Assembly: GCA_002708315.1 (NCBI GenBank)
Contig: PANC01000028.1
Coordinates: 1-32,059 of the forward strand
Direction: 5' to 3'
DNA length: 32,059 bases
Source: Lentimicrobiaceae bacterium
GTDB taxonomy: Bacteria > Bacteroidota > Bacteroidia > Bacteroidales > F082
Shown: one piece after another, positions 1 through 8,514 of the stretch
Position numbering within the stretch: position 1 is the stretch's first letter
Layout: each line of letters opens with the position of its first letter
Notes under the pieces: model-generated
The model's database searches: none
The model's input: only the letters and a program-made list of their open reading frames with translations
What the model was told of the DNA's origin: nothing
Position numbers and translations under genes: made by a program

Positions 1-966
1 AGGAACTCCAAGTGATAATGATTCATTAATTACAACTGGAAAATTCTCATAATGACTAAAAATGACTAACATATCAGCATTATTCATTTCATCAACAAGC
101 CTCTTTCCTTCTAACAATCCAGTAAATCTAAGTTTATCAGTACCTATGCCTATTTTTTTGGAATATTGAATCATATCATCTAAATCTATTCCTTCTCCAA
201 CCATTGTGAATATAAAGTCATCTCTTTCGAGCGAAAGCTCCTTGATAACGCGAAGTAATCCACTTATGTTTTTAGACTTATCCTCAAAACAACTTACATG
301 CAAGAAGTTAACTTTATTATTCTCTTTTTTCTTTGGATTATATTTTACAAAAACATTGTCAACAACATTTGGCAGTATCAAATAGTTGAGGTTCTTTAAT
401 CCATGCATTTGCATTGAATCAGCAAGATTTTTTGTAACAGCAGTAACTGCAGATGCATATCGTACAACCACTCTGGTAATAAATTTTCTAAAAACACCCT
501 TAAAGCCAGATGTAACATCAAGGTATCTAGACCAATGCTCAGTTACAATGTAAGGAATTCCTTTAGTTAGTTTATAATACAGCCCTATTAACCCTAACCT
601 TGTCAATATATGTATGTGAAGTAAGTCAATACCTTCTAATTCCGACTTAATTACCCCAATACCAATACGATTTGCTTTGTAGAATCTATAAATATTAATT
701 ATCTTACCTAGTGGTCCGAGGTACCTATTTGCTCCCTTGTAATAAACTTTAGCTGTAGGAACGCCATTTATCATGCTTATTTCGGTGACAAAAGAGGATA
801 CAGAATCCCAATCCTTTCTCACTAAATGAGTGTAAACCACTCCACATTCACAATAAATATTAGCCGCTTCAATATGCCGCTGAATAAAAAGTCCTGGCAT
901 TGGGTCAAACTTATTTGGATACCATCTTGCCAGATGTAATACTTTTAATTTCTTTCTATCAATCAT
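1..966 (-). CDS. GT4-type glycosyltransferase, C-terminus cut by window edge
   Basis: Reading from the ATG at 966 the frame is open for 322 codons to the first base of the window, so the C-terminal end is missing. The N-terminus begins MIDRKKLKVLHLARWYPNKF, typical of the first Rossmann strand and nucleotide loop of GT-B family 4 glycosyltransferases. Near the window edge a stretch reads ENFPVVINESLSLGVP, which is the E-x7-E sugar-nucleotide motif of GT4 enzymes. It therefore probably transfers a sugar from a nucleotide donor to a cell-surface glycan or lipid at the cytoplasmic membrane face; the acceptor cannot be told. The start overlaps the end of the NadR-like gene by 8 bases (ATGATTGA), suggesting translational coupling, although the two functions are not obviously related. 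Confidence 0.85.
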   Translation of the reverse strand, partial: MIDRKKLKVLHLARWYPNKFDPMPGLFIQRHIEAANIYCECGVVYTHLVRKDWDSVSSFVTEISMINGVPTAKVYYKGANRYLGPLGKIINIYRFYKANRIGIGVIKSELEGIDLLHIHILTRLGLIGLYYKLTKGIPYIVTEHWSRYLDVTSGFKGVFRKFITRVVVRYASAVTAVTKNLADSMQMHGLKNLNYLILPNVVDNVFVKYNPKKKENNKVNFLHVSCFEDKSKNISGLLRVIKELSLERDDFIFTMVGEGIDLDDMIQYSKKIGIGTDKLRFTGLLEGKRLVDEMNNADMLVIFSHYENFPVVINESLSLGVP

Positions 967-1486
967 TATTAAATAGATAATTATCAATTATTTTAATTGT
1001 ATTCTGCAATCGACTACCCTGTGACCCTGAGACAATTTTAAATTGTAAATTATTTCTTACTAGTTCTTTAACAAATAGATCAAAGATATATTGCCTATTG
1101 TGCTTATTTTTACGCAACGGGTCTTCTTTCCACGGCATATCAATATTACAAAGTAAGTATAAGTCAAATATATTATTTCTAACTAGGTTTTCTATCGTAT
1201 CTGTAGTTTTTTCAAAAACTACCTCCGACCATATCTTAAGGGTGATGAAATCAGTATCAAAAAATAGCAATGGCTTATTTTCTTTTAATTGTTTTTTAAC
1301 AATATCGAACTGACCTAGTGCAATTTTATCAATATCCGAGATAGAATATTCATACTTCTTATTTTGGAAATATATTCGAGCATATTCCTCACAAAATGTT
1401 GTACGGTAATGATTTGCCAATTTAACACATAGCCAAGTTTTACCAGTTGACTCGGGCCCTAATACAGCTATCTTTTTAGTTATCAC
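959..1486 (-). CDS. NadR-type nicotinamide riboside kinase-like P-loop ATPase
   Basis: This 175-residue protein starts with a P-loop, GPESTGKT at residues 10-17, followed by a kinase-like fold of the AAA_28/NadR C-terminal type (CEEYAR near residue 32 and FFDTD near 75 are typical). It has the kinase domain only; the helix-turn-helix and nucleotidyltransferase domains of enterobacterial NadR are absent. The family phosphorylates nicotinamide riboside to NMN in the cytoplasm. Its start overlaps the end of pnuC by 11 bases, and pairing of PnuC with a riboside kinase is a known arrangement in which phosphorylation traps the imported riboside. A thiamine-related role is less likely but is raised by the broken YkoF-like gene at the head of the operon. 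Confidence 0.85.
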   Translation of the reverse strand: MITKKIAVLGPESTGKTWLCVKLANHYRTTFCEEYARIYFQNKKYEYSISDIDKIALGQFDIVKKQLKENKPLLFFDTDFITLKIWSEVVFEKTTDTIENLVRNNIFDLYLLCNIDMPWKEDPLRKNKHNRQYIFDLFVKELVRNNLQFKIVSGSQGSRLQNTIKIIDNYLFNND

Positions 1487-2186
1487 TACTCGTATTATTA
1501 ATTTGTTTACGCCATTCTATATACCCCAATATGGCAAGCAAAAGGAATATTAAGTATTGAACACCTGTAAAGCCATATCCTTTCACAAAATATAATGGAA
1601 TTGATACAATATTTCCAATAATCCAAAGAGTCCAATTTTCCAATTTTTTATTAGCCATAAGCCACATGGCTGAGAAGAAAATTCCAGTTGTAAATGTATC
1701 CAGAAATGGAGTTACTTTTCTAATGTCATTAATATCACCTGAAATTAAATTACCATATGAATAGATAATACTTTCTGAGAATGACAGTTCATTGGGCATA
1801 ATATCGTAAAACCTATAAACTATAATTACAAATATAGATGTGAATACAAATATCCCAAAAGCTTTAACTTTATCTAATAGATTAGTTCGTGTAATTGGAA
1901 TATGTTTATCGTTAAGGTCAATAACTTTACTCCACATATACCACCCATAAATACTCATTAAGGTATAATAGATATTGATAATAAGGTCACCATAAAGAGA
2001 CCACTGAGCAAGCATATAAACATATATCCCAGTTGATATAATACCAGTTGGAAATACTAAAATATTTTCCTTTTTGGCAAAAAATACACTTACTACTCCA
2101 AATAATGCAGCTATAAGCTCTAAGACAATATTAAGAACAGATGCTGTTCTATATGGCTCTAGAAAGAAATCGAGCAATTCAATCAT
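1476..2186 (-). CDS. pnuC: PnuC-family nicotinamide riboside transporter
   Basis: This 236-residue integral membrane protein has about seven hydrophobic segments and the PnuC-family signature in the second half: TGIFFSAMWLMANKKLENWT, then WIIGNIVSIPLYFVKGY and a C-terminal GYIEWRK. PnuC proteins carry nicotinamide riboside (or, in PnuT relatives, thiamine) across the inner membrane by facilitated diffusion, and need a cytoplasmic kinase for accumulation. The kinase-like gene directly downstream overlaps it, which favours nicotinamide riboside. Its ATG shares one base with the stop codon of the upstream broken YkoF-like gene (TAATG), so it was once, and may still be, translated by coupling. 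Substrate assignment is inference from context. Confidence 0.88.
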   Translation of the reverse strand: MIELLDFFLEPYRTASVLNIVLELIAALFGVVSVFFAKKENILVFPTGIISTGIYVYMLAQWSLYGDLIINIYYTLMSIYGWYMWSKVIDLNDKHIPITRTNLLDKVKAFGIFVFTSIFVIIVYRFYDIMPNELSFSESIIYSYGNLISGDINDIRKVTPFLDTFTTGIFFSAMWLMANKKLENWTLWIIGNIVSIPLYFVKGYGFTGVQYLIFLLLAILGYIEWRKQINNTSSDN

Positions 2187-2443
2187 TAACTACTTTTAAG
2201 AATCTGTAGATCAGAATTAATTATTTTCAAGATAAACACTGAATGTGGTACTTCAAATGACTTTTCAATTTCATTTTTTTATTATTTCCATAACCATTCG
2301 ATATTTGTCAAAAACTTGTATCCTTATTCCTTTACTTCAACAACAATGCTGTCATAATTATTCAAGCAATCAATAAGATTTTTGATTGGAGAAATAAACT
2401 CCTCCTTCAAGGAATAATAACTAATGTCGATGAATATATTCAC
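2186..2443 (-). pseudogene. Frameshifted YkoF-like (thiamine-binding type) small protein
   Basis: Three reading frames on the minus strand join into one plausible protein of about 85 residues. From a GTG at 2443 one frame gives NIFIDISYYSLKEEFISPIK and continues to DSIVVEVKE before a stop. A second frame picks up at about 2331 with GIRIQVFDKYRMVMEIIKK. After a run of seven T bases (2274-2280) a third frame gives EIEKSFEVPHSVFILKIIN and ends in a TAA at 2186-2188 that overlaps the pnuC start. The ISYYPL...PI..FI...N and STQ.FGEYD.VM patterns are those of short YkoF/MTH1187-like proteins, a fold known to bind thiamine or related compounds. Two frameshifts make it a likely pseudogene; sequencing error in the homopolymer could explain one of them. 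Confidence 0.65.
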
Positions 2444-2472
2444 TATATTTGATAAAAGTTTTAATATAAGCT

Positions 2473-2480
2473 CAAAGGTA
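2473..2480 (-). promoter_or_regulatory. Bacteroidota -7 box for the pnuC operon
   Basis: On the minus strand the sequence TACCTTTG matches TAnnTTTG exactly. It lies 29 bases before the GTG of the broken YkoF-like gene, so it would start transcription of that gene, pnuC, the kinase and the glycosyltransferase. No good TTTG -33 element is seen at the expected spacing, so confidence is moderate. Confidence 0.45.
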
Positions 2481-2527
2481 CATTATTTTGATATTAACTT
2501 ATTAACAAAAAAATAACTCAAAAAAAT

Positions 2528-2932
2528 ATGACTAAGCAATTTCTTATAACAACTGGATTAATGGGTGCTTTTAGTGTAATAATGGGAGCCGTTGGCGCTC
2601 ATATTTTGGAAGGTAATATTTCTGCAATGCACATGGGTATGTTTAACACTGCAAATCAATTTGTAATGTTTCATGCACTCGCTCTATTAGCTCTCACTTT
2701 CATGAATAGGTATGTAAATAGATCATATACCAAAACAATCTATTATCTTTTTGTGGTTGGTATTATTTTATTTTCAGGATCATTATATATTAGCTCATTA
2801 AAGGAACTAACGAATTTTGGACCTGGCATTTTGAGTAAATTGGCACCAGCTGGCGGATTATTACTAATATCTGGTTGGATAGCAATTATTCTTTCAGGAC
2901 TAAATTATAAGCATAAAAAACGCCATAGCTAA
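2528..2932 (+). CDS. DUF423 family inner-membrane protein
   Basis: A 134-residue protein with four hydrophobic segments. The N-terminal GAVGAHILEG, the middle MFNTANQFVMFHALALLAL and the C-terminal LAPAGGLLLISGW are the hallmarks of DUF423 (YgdD-like) small membrane proteins. Their function is unknown; they are widespread and usually stand alone. Here the gene is on the plus strand, divergent from the pnuC operon and convergent with the LolA-like gene, whose stop lies only 5 bases beyond its own. A short GCTAA/TTAGC inverted repeat around the two stops could serve as a weak shared terminator. Confidence 0.85.
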   Translation: MTKQFLITTGLMGAFSVIMGAVGAHILEGNISAMHMGMFNTANQFVMFHALALLALTFMNRYVNRSYTKTIYYLFVVGIILFSGSLYISSLKELTNFGPGILSKLAPAGGLLLISGWIAIILSGLNYKHKKRHS

Positions 2933-2937
2933 TACTT

Positions 2938-3573
2938 TTAGCGCATATCTATAACCTCCACATCTGGATATTTTGAGTAGTCAAAAGTGAAGGTATCTTC
3001 AGGTAAGTCAAGGTTTGGCATTAAGTCTACAATATGATAGGTAAACACATTACCATTGGCATCATAAACTGAGAAATTTTCGAGGCTAAGCTTATTAGCA
3101 TTTACGATAACACTCATTTTTTCAAAATTATTCCTATCATTTGGCTTAAGCTCTATTTCTTTCAGATTCGAATTCTTATACTTCTTATCGTTGTTAAATT
3201 TAGCCTTGTAACTCTCATTATATTTTGTAAGTATATCAGTTGGGGAAATACTTTCTTCACTATCAGCCATATTACTTACCATAACCTCTTCTGAATCCAC
3301 AAGGTATGTCCATATAGTTGATCCATCGGAAATTATTATTTGACCTTCCATCTCAATTCTATAGTTATCACCATTAACGTAGATTACACCGGCCTTTTTT
3401 TCATCGATACCCATTTCTATGTTAACCATTGTATAAGATAAATTAGCCTTAAAGTTTTTGTACGATGATGTGCGATCTATAACATCTTCTAGCAACTTTG
3501 AAGCCTGCTTATCACTCTGAGCATAGGCCCCAAGAGAAATAATTAATATTAGTATTATGAGCAAATTTTTCAT
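2938..3573 (-). CDS. LolA-like outer-membrane lipoprotein carrier protein
   Basis: This 211-residue protein opens with a clear Sec signal peptide (MKNLLIILILIISLGAYAQ) and continues with a LolA-type domain: a helix with LLEDVIDRTSSYKNFKANLS, strands with GVIYVNGDNYRIEMEGQIII, and SDGSTIWTYLVDSEEVMVS. LolA carries lipoproteins through the periplasm from LolCDE to the outer membrane. The length matches the family. It lies directly downstream of ftsK on the same strand, 73 bases apart, an order often seen in Bacteroidota. Bacteroidota LolA-like proteins are diverse, so the precise cargo is inferred. Confidence 0.85.
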   Translation of the reverse strand: MKNLLIILILIISLGAYAQSDKQASKLLEDVIDRTSSYKNFKANLSYTMVNIEMGIDEKKAGVIYVNGDNYRIEMEGQIIISDGSTIWTYLVDSEEVMVSNMADSEESISPTDILTKYNESYKAKFNNDKKYKNSNLKEIELKPNDRNNFEKMSVIVNANKLSLENFSVYDANGNVFTYHIVDLMPNLDLPEDTFTFDYSKYPDVEVIDMR

Positions 3574-3646
3574 TGTATGTGTTTTCTTTTTTTACAAATT
3601 AAACTTGATGTTGTTATAAATAATTTATGTCAAATTCTAGTAGTTA

Positions 3647-6157
3647 TTATTCACTGATACCATTCTTAGAATCAAGATCCTTTAAGAATTGTTCCAAGGC
3701 CATCTCACTGGCAACTCTAACTTCCCTTGCCTTGCTTCCCTCAAAAGGACCAACAATCCCAGCAGATTCAAGCTGGTCAATAATTCTACCGGCTCTATTA
3801 TAGCCTAATTTTAATTTTCTTTGTAGAAGTGAAGTTGATCCTTGCTGTGTTTGCACTATTATTAATGCTGCATCTTCAAATAACTCATCTCGTTCCTTTG
3901 GATCATATTCTGTTTTTTGTTCAGCTTCTTCGTCTTTGAACTCGGGCAAATGTAATGCATCTGGATAAGCACGTTGAGATCCAATATAGTTTGTTAGTTT
4001 ATCAACTTCCGGTGTATCAATAAAAGCGCACTGAAGCCTTATTACATCATTACCAGTTGAAAACAACATATCGCCGCGTCCTACCAACTGATCAGCACCA
4101 CTTGTATCCAATATGGTTCTGGAGTCTATTTTTGTTATAACTCTAAATGCAATCCGAGCAGGAAAATTTGCCTTTATAGTACCAGTAATAATATTAACCG
4201 ATGGCCTTTGGGTTGCTATAATAAGATGAATACCAATGGCACGTGCTAATTGCGCTAATCTTGTAACTGGAGCTTCAACTTCCTTACCTGCTGTCATAAT
4301 TAAATCCGCAAACTCATCTATAACAAGCACAAGATAAGGCAGATATCGATGTCCGTGGAGTGGGTTTAGTTTCCTTGCAATAAATTTGGTGTTATACTCC
4401 TTTATATTTCTTACCTGCGCATCCTTTAACAATTCGTATCTATTGTCCATCTCAATACTCAAACTATTAAGAGTGCGAACTACCTTGCGTGTATCAGTAA
4501 TAATTGCTTCTTCTGAATCAGGCAATTTTGCAAGATAATGACGTTCAATCCTTGAATATAAGTTTAGTTCAACTTTTTTGGGATCAACAAGAATAAACTT
4601 TAGTTCAGACGGATGCTTTTTAAACAATAGGGATGCAATGATAGCATTTAGTCCAACAGACTTACCCTGCCCAGTTGCTCCTGCCATAAGAAGGTGAGGC
4701 ATCTTTGCAAGATCAGCTACAAAACTTTCATTACTAATCGTTTTACCTATTCCAAAAGGTAAATCAAACTTGCTATTTCTAAATTTATCTGATGCAAGTA
4801 TGGATTTTATACTTACTATATTAGGGTTTTGATTTGGAACCTCAATTCCCACTGTTCCCTTTCCTGGAATGGGTGCAATTATTCTTATTCCAATGGCCGA
4901 GAGACTGAGAGCTATATCATCTTCAAGGTTTTTTATTTTAGCTATACGTATACCTGGCGCTGGAACTACCTCATATAATGTAACCGTAGGGCCAATGGTA
5001 GCTTTTATCTTTGTGATGGATATCTGGTATTGATTAAGGGTTTCAACAATTCTATTTTTGTTAATCTCAAGCTCTTCTTTTGTTACCAGTATATTATTTT
5101 GATCATAGTCTTCCAAAATATCCAATGGTGGCAGTTTATAATCTGCCAAATCCAATGTTGGATCAAATTCCGTATCAATGCCTAAATGCTGTCCTGAATC
5201 AGGCATCTTATCGCTTGTTTTCTCAACCTTTATGGGCTCTACCGTTAGTTCCAGATCATCTTCTTCAATTTCTTCCTCCACAGCTTCCTCTTTTGCTAGA
5301 ATTTCATCCAAAGCAGATTCCTGTATTGCTGTTTCCTCTTCTACCTTATATGGCTTATCTGTTTTGTTATCAATTGTATCAGAAGGTAATTCGGGTTCAT
5401 CGTCGACTGCAAATTCAACCGTATTATAAATTTCTTCCTTGGGCACTATTGAATTTGTTACTTCGTTTTCACCTTCACTACTATTCTGAACTTTTGTCCC
5501 TTTTCTGGAAAACTGAAATTTAAAGTCAATCATTGAAAAAATAACAGGTATTAGTATAATCAAAAGTATTAGCCCTGCTTTTCCTAAATATGCAATTGCC
5601 CATAAATTCAATTGAAATCCTGCAAGGCCTCCAAGTATATTTTCAGGATGCAATGGAAATATCAATGAAAAAGTTGTGGGCATCCATATAAATGATAGAA
5701 TTAATAGCTCAAACCATCGCCATAAACTAAACATCTTAATTTTTAGAAGTAAATTCAATCCAAGTGCAAGCAAAATAACTGGCACGAAAATACCTCCAAT
5801 GCCTATCCCTTTAAGAACGATAAAGTTTGCTAGGTAAGACCCCAACCAACCAGTCCAGTTCATAACGGTCTCAACATGGTCCCTGTAGTCAGCAACTCCT
5901 GAAACAACTTTCTCGGAGTCTATATCAACTGCAAACCAGTTGATTACAAATGTAGTGATGGCTATAAACAAATAAATACCAATAACAAGAAAAGCAAATC
6001 CAATACTTCTTAGAAATCTCGGATCTGACAAAAAACTTGACTTATTAGCCGAGGATGTTTTTATCTTTTTCGATTTTCTTTTAATGGCTTTACCAGACTT
6101 CACTTTGTCCTCATCCTTCTTTTTTATTGCTTTTAGCTTATTAGATTTTTGAGTCAT
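3647..6157 (-). CDS. ftsK: FtsK/SpoIIIE DNA translocase
   Basis: The protein has about 836 residues from the chosen start. Four N-terminal membrane segments anchor it at the septum, followed by an acidic linker rich in Glu and Asp, then the motor. Walker A reads AGATGQGKSVGLNAI near residue 490 and Walker B reads LVLVIDEFADLIM near 611. The C-terminal winged-helix gamma domain (LLQRKLKLGYNRAGRIIDQL) recognises the KOPS-type orienting sequences. It pumps DNA during division so that chromosome dimers can be resolved by XerCD. The frame is open to a further ATG at 6190, but a TAnnTTTG promoter box at 6179-6186 falls inside that extension, and the extension MLHLCEFNFPL is atypical, so the ATG at 6157 (MTQKSNK) is preferred. 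Confidence 0.95.
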   Translation of the reverse strand: MTQKSNKLKAIKKKDEDKVKSGKAIKRKSKKIKTSSANKSSFLSDPRFLRSIGFAFLVIGIYLFIAITTFVINWFAVDIDSEKVVSGVADYRDHVETVMNWTGWLGSYLANFIVLKGIGIGGIFVPVILLALGLNLLLKIKMFSLWRWFELLILSFIWMPTTFSLIFPLHPENILGGLAGFQLNLWAIAYLGKAGLILLIILIPVIFSMIDFKFQFSRKGTKVQNSSEGENEVTNSIVPKEEIYNTVEFAVDDEPELPSDTIDNKTDKPYKVEEETAIQESALDEILAKEEAVEEEIEEDDLELTVEPIKVEKTSDKMPDSGQHLGIDTEFDPTLDLADYKLPPLDILEDYDQNNILVTKEELEINKNRIVETLNQYQISITKIKATIGPTVTLYEVVPAPGIRIAKIKNLEDDIALSLSAIGIRIIAPIPGKGTVGIEVPNQNPNIVSIKSILASDKFRNSKFDLPFGIGKTISNESFVADLAKMPHLLMAGATGQGKSVGLNAIIASLLFKKHPSELKFILVDPKKVELNLYSRIERHYLAKLPDSEEAIITDTRKVVRTLNSLSIEMDNRYELLKDAQVRNIKEYNTKFIARKLNPLHGHRYLPYLVLVIDEFADLIMTAGKEVEAPVTRLAQLARAIGIHLIIATQRPSVNIITGTIKANFPARIAFRVITKIDSRTILDTSGADQLVGRGDMLFSTGNDVIRLQCAFIDTPEVDKLTNYIGSQRAYPDALHLPEFKDEEAEQKTEYDPKERDELFEDAALIIVQTQQGSTSLLQRKLKLGYNRAGRIIDQLESAGIVGPFEGSKAREVRVASEMALEQFLKDLDSKNGISE

Positions 6158-6178
6158 TAAGGGAAAATTAAATTCACA

Positions 6179-6186
6179 CAAATGTA
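6179..6186 (-). promoter_or_regulatory. -7 box upstream of ftsK
   Basis: TACATTTG on the minus strand fits TAnnTTTG. It is 21 bases before the ATG at 6157, which gives a short leader and argues against the longer start at 6190. No clear -33 TTTG was found. Confidence 0.45.
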
Positions 6187-6268
6187 ACAATTTAGCTGAT
6201 ATCTATTATGTAAACCCCCGATATACTATGTTATTAGAAATTTTAAATCTTAGATTGCATTTTTTGCG

Positions 6269-6610
6269 CTATACAACAACTATGAAATTTATTTTAAATT
6301 CTTTACCTCTTATTATATCATGAAAAAAACCATTGCACTATGGGCAAGTATCAGTCATATGAAAAATTTCGAGTTTATGACTACAATCGATACATTTGGT
6401 CCTAGTCTGAACTTTATTGACAATAACCACAGTTTTATCCAGAATTGCATTTATTATTGTCATTCATATGGCAGTATCGAGAGTATAGAATTCAATACCT
6501 GAGATTGATCCAATGTCAAGTATTATGAAGGGAAAAATATTAGCATCTAATTTCTTGGTCTCAAACTCAACTGCATAAATATTACTAATAGCATTGGAGA
6601 ACTCGTGCAT
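6269..6610 (-). pseudogene. hypA: Decayed hypA (hydrogenase nickel metallochaperone)
   Basis: One continuous minus-strand frame of 113 codons, the normal length of HypA, is broken by two nonsense codons: TGA at codon 49 (6464-6466) and TAG at codon 91 (6338-6340). Between them the family features are intact. It begins MHEFSNA, with the nickel-binding Met-His-Glu N-terminus; DIGSISGIEFYTLD matches the conserved IG.LSGVE block; CIDCSHKLEI is the first zinc CxxC; the second is C-P-stop-C, so the TAG sits inside it; and GFFHDIIRGKEFKINFIVV matches the C-terminus. HypA delivers nickel to [NiFe] hydrogenase (and sometimes urease). No other hyp or hydrogenase gene is in the window. It starts 6 bases after the aminotransferase stop, as if once in its operon. 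Confidence 0.85.
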
Positions 6611-6616
6611 AAATAT

Positions 6617-7816
6617 TTAATTTGTCCTACCAGGGTAGACCTTAAGTCCTTCTTCAAGAATTTTAATTGACTTATTGAGATCTGGAACATTTAGAACATA
6701 GCTAATCCTAACCTCATCCTTACCTTTTCCTGGACTGGAATAAAAGCCAGAGGCAGGTGCTAACATAATAGTTTGATTCTTGTAGTTAAAGTCTTCAAGT
6801 AACCACTTGCAAAATTTATCGGAGTCATCTATGGGTAGTTTTGCTACCACATAAAATGCTCCTTCTGGATTTGGACAAAAGGCATCTTTGATCTTATTAA
6901 TACCTTCAACAACAGTATTTCTTCTGGAAATATACTCATTCATAACTCTAGAAAAATACTCATCTGGAGTATCTAATGCGGCCTCAGCGGCAACCTGACC
7001 TAAAGTTGGCGGACTTAATCTAGCTTGAGCAAACTTTAAAGCAGAAGCAACCACGTCCTTGTTTTTTGAAATAAGCCATCCTATTCTTACACCACAAGCA
7101 CTGTAGCGCTTAGATACTGAATCAATTAGTATCACATTATTCTCGATACCCGATAAATTCATACATGAAAAATGCTTCTTACCATCATATGTAAATTCCC
7201 TATAGACCTCATCAGATATTAAATAAAGATCATACTTTTTTACTATGTCTTTAAGTATGTCTAGCTCTTCCTTTGAATATAAATATCCAGTGGGGTTATT
7301 TGGATTACAAATTAATATAGCCTTGGTACGAGGTGTTATGTTATTTACAAAATCTTCAATGGGTGGAAGAGCAAAGCCTGTATCTATTGAAGATAATATA
7401 GGAACAATATTAATGCCAGCATTTTTCGCAAAGCCATTATAATTTGCATAAAAGGGTTCAGGTATAATAACTTCATCACCTGGATCCATTATTGATTGAA
7501 AGGCAAATAATAAAGCTTCAGATGCTCCGGCACCAACTATTATTTCATCTGCGGTTACATTGATATTAACAGTTCTGTAGTACCCTGTGAGTTTTTCTCT
7601 AAAAGATGCCATCCCTGCTGAATGACTATATTGGATTACTTTATCTCCAAAATTATGAATAGCGTTTAACGCAACTTGTGGTGTCTCAATATCAGGCTGG
7701 CCAATGTTAAGATGATGCACATTTATACCTCTCTTCTTTGCACCTTCTGCAAATGGAACAAGCTTTCTGATGGGTGATTCGGGCATCGATCTACCCTTAT
7801 TGGAAATATTTGGCAT
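6617..7816 (-). CDS. Class I/II PLP-dependent aminotransferase (aspartate aminotransferase-like)
   Basis: This 399-residue protein has the fold-type I aminotransferase features in order: GQPDIETP near residue 40, NPNNPTG near 172, SDEVYREFTYDG near 200, the PLP-binding lysine in SVSKRYSACGVRIGW near 235, and a substrate-carboxylate-binding arginine in DEVRISYV near the C-terminus. It transfers amino groups between an amino acid and a 2-oxo acid in the cytoplasm. Family I-gamma aspartate or aromatic aminotransferases are the nearest types, but the substrate cannot be read from the sequence. A rho-independent terminator (7841-7882) separates it from the DUF1573 gene upstream, and the decayed hypA follows after 6 bases. 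Confidence 0.88.
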   Translation of the reverse strand: MPNISNKGRSMPESPIRKLVPFAEGAKKRGINVHHLNIGQPDIETPQVALNAIHNFGDKVIQYSHSAGMASFREKLTGYYRTVNINVTADEIIVGAGASEALLFAFQSIMDPGDEVIIPEPFYANYNGFAKNAGINIVPILSSIDTGFALPPIEDFVNNITPRTKAILICNPNNPTGYLYSKEELDILKDIVKKYDLYLISDEVYREFTYDGKKHFSCMNLSGIENNVILIDSVSKRYSACGVRIGWLISKNKDVVASALKFAQARLSPPTLGQVAAEAALDTPDEYFSRVMNEYISRRNTVVEGINKIKDAFCPNPEGAFYVVAKLPIDDSDKFCKWLLEDFNYKNQTIMLAPASGFYSSPGKGKDEVRISYVLNVPDLNKSIKILEEGLKVYPGRTN

Positions 7817-7840
7817 GACAATGTAATTAATTGGTTAAAT

Positions 7841-7882
7841 AAAAAACAGGTCATATACCAATGTTTAGTGATTATGACCTGT
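7841..7882 (-). terminator. Intrinsic terminator after the DUF1573 gene
   Basis: A perfect 10-bp inverted repeat, ACAGGTCATA (7846-7855) and TATGACCTGT (7873-7882), encloses a 17-base loop. On the minus strand it is followed at once by six T (7841-7846). It lies 22 bases beyond the stop of the DUF1573 gene and should end that transcript before the aminotransferase. Confidence 0.8.
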
Positions 7883-7904
7883 AAGTTACAAGATTATTAT
7901 CCGC

Positions 7905-8354
7905 TTAATTATTTATTGGAGTAGCACCCGCCGAATTGTTTTTTGTTGGTAATTCTTCATCAGGCTTTTTTTCAACCTTTCCCTTTATTCGCAATAAAAT
8001 TGTTGGTTTACTTTTACAATTTGAGTAAACTGTAACAGTTTTATTAAAAGGACCTGCCTTACGTGTACTGTAGGTAACTTTAATTTCACTTGATTCACCT
8101 GGTAATATAGGTTCTTTTGGCCATTGTGGAACCGTACAGCCACATGAAGAACGTGGTTTGGATAAAATCAATGGTTCATTACCTGTATTGGTAAACTCAA
8201 AATTGTATGTACCATCACCATTAATCTCAATGGTTCCATAGTCATGTGTAGTTTTTTTAAATGATATCTCAGGGCCATTCGCTTTCTTTTGTGTTTGGGC
8301 ATTAGCAGCAAACGCAGAAATCAAAATTGCAACTATTATTACAAGGTTTTTCAT
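7905..8354 (-). CDS. Exported DUF1573 domain protein
   Basis: A 149-residue protein with a Sec signal peptide (MKNLVIIVAILISAFAANAQ) and one DUF1573 domain, an immunoglobulin-like fold common in Bacteroidota. Diagnostic parts are THDYGTIEINGDGTYNFEFT, TNTGNEPLILSKPRSSCGCT with the conserved CGC, and GPFNKTVTVYSN. Its function is unknown; the family is periplasmic or surface-exposed. The last 20 or so residues are a low-complexity tail. It is monocistronic by appearance, with its own promoter box (8381-8388) and a strong terminator. Confidence 0.88.
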   Translation of the reverse strand: MKNLVIIVAILISAFAANAQTQKKANGPEISFKKTTHDYGTIEINGDGTYNFEFTNTGNEPLILSKPRSSCGCTVPQWPKEPILPGESSEIKVTYSTRKAGPFNKTVTVYSNCKSKPTILLRIKGKVEKKPDEELPTKNNSAGATPINN

Positions 8355-8380
8355 CTTTTAGTAATTTTATATATAACTAG

Positions 8381-8388
8381 CAAAAATA
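8381..8388 (-). promoter_or_regulatory. -7 box for the DUF1573 gene
   Basis: TATTTTTG on the minus strand matches TAnnTTTG and lies 26 bases before the ATG at 8354. The -33 region is AT-rich without an exact TTTG. Confidence 0.5.
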
Positions 8389-8514
8389 GAAAAAATTATG
8401 TATAAATTTACTAATCTTTAAGCATTCTCAAGACCACTAGTCGTACAACTATAATTCTATAAATATTGTATTAATAATTTTGTTTTAGATCATGTATCAT
8501 TCAAACCGAAATTG

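Noticed and set aside
6158-6190. Longer FtsK start at 6190
   Set aside because: The extension covers an exact TAnnTTTG promoter box and has an atypical sequence; the ATG at 6157 is more likely.
6464-6466. TGA in hypA read as selenocysteine
   Set aside because: A second stop (TAG at codon 91) follows, no SECIS-like hairpin is evident after the TGA, and HypA has no cysteine at this position.
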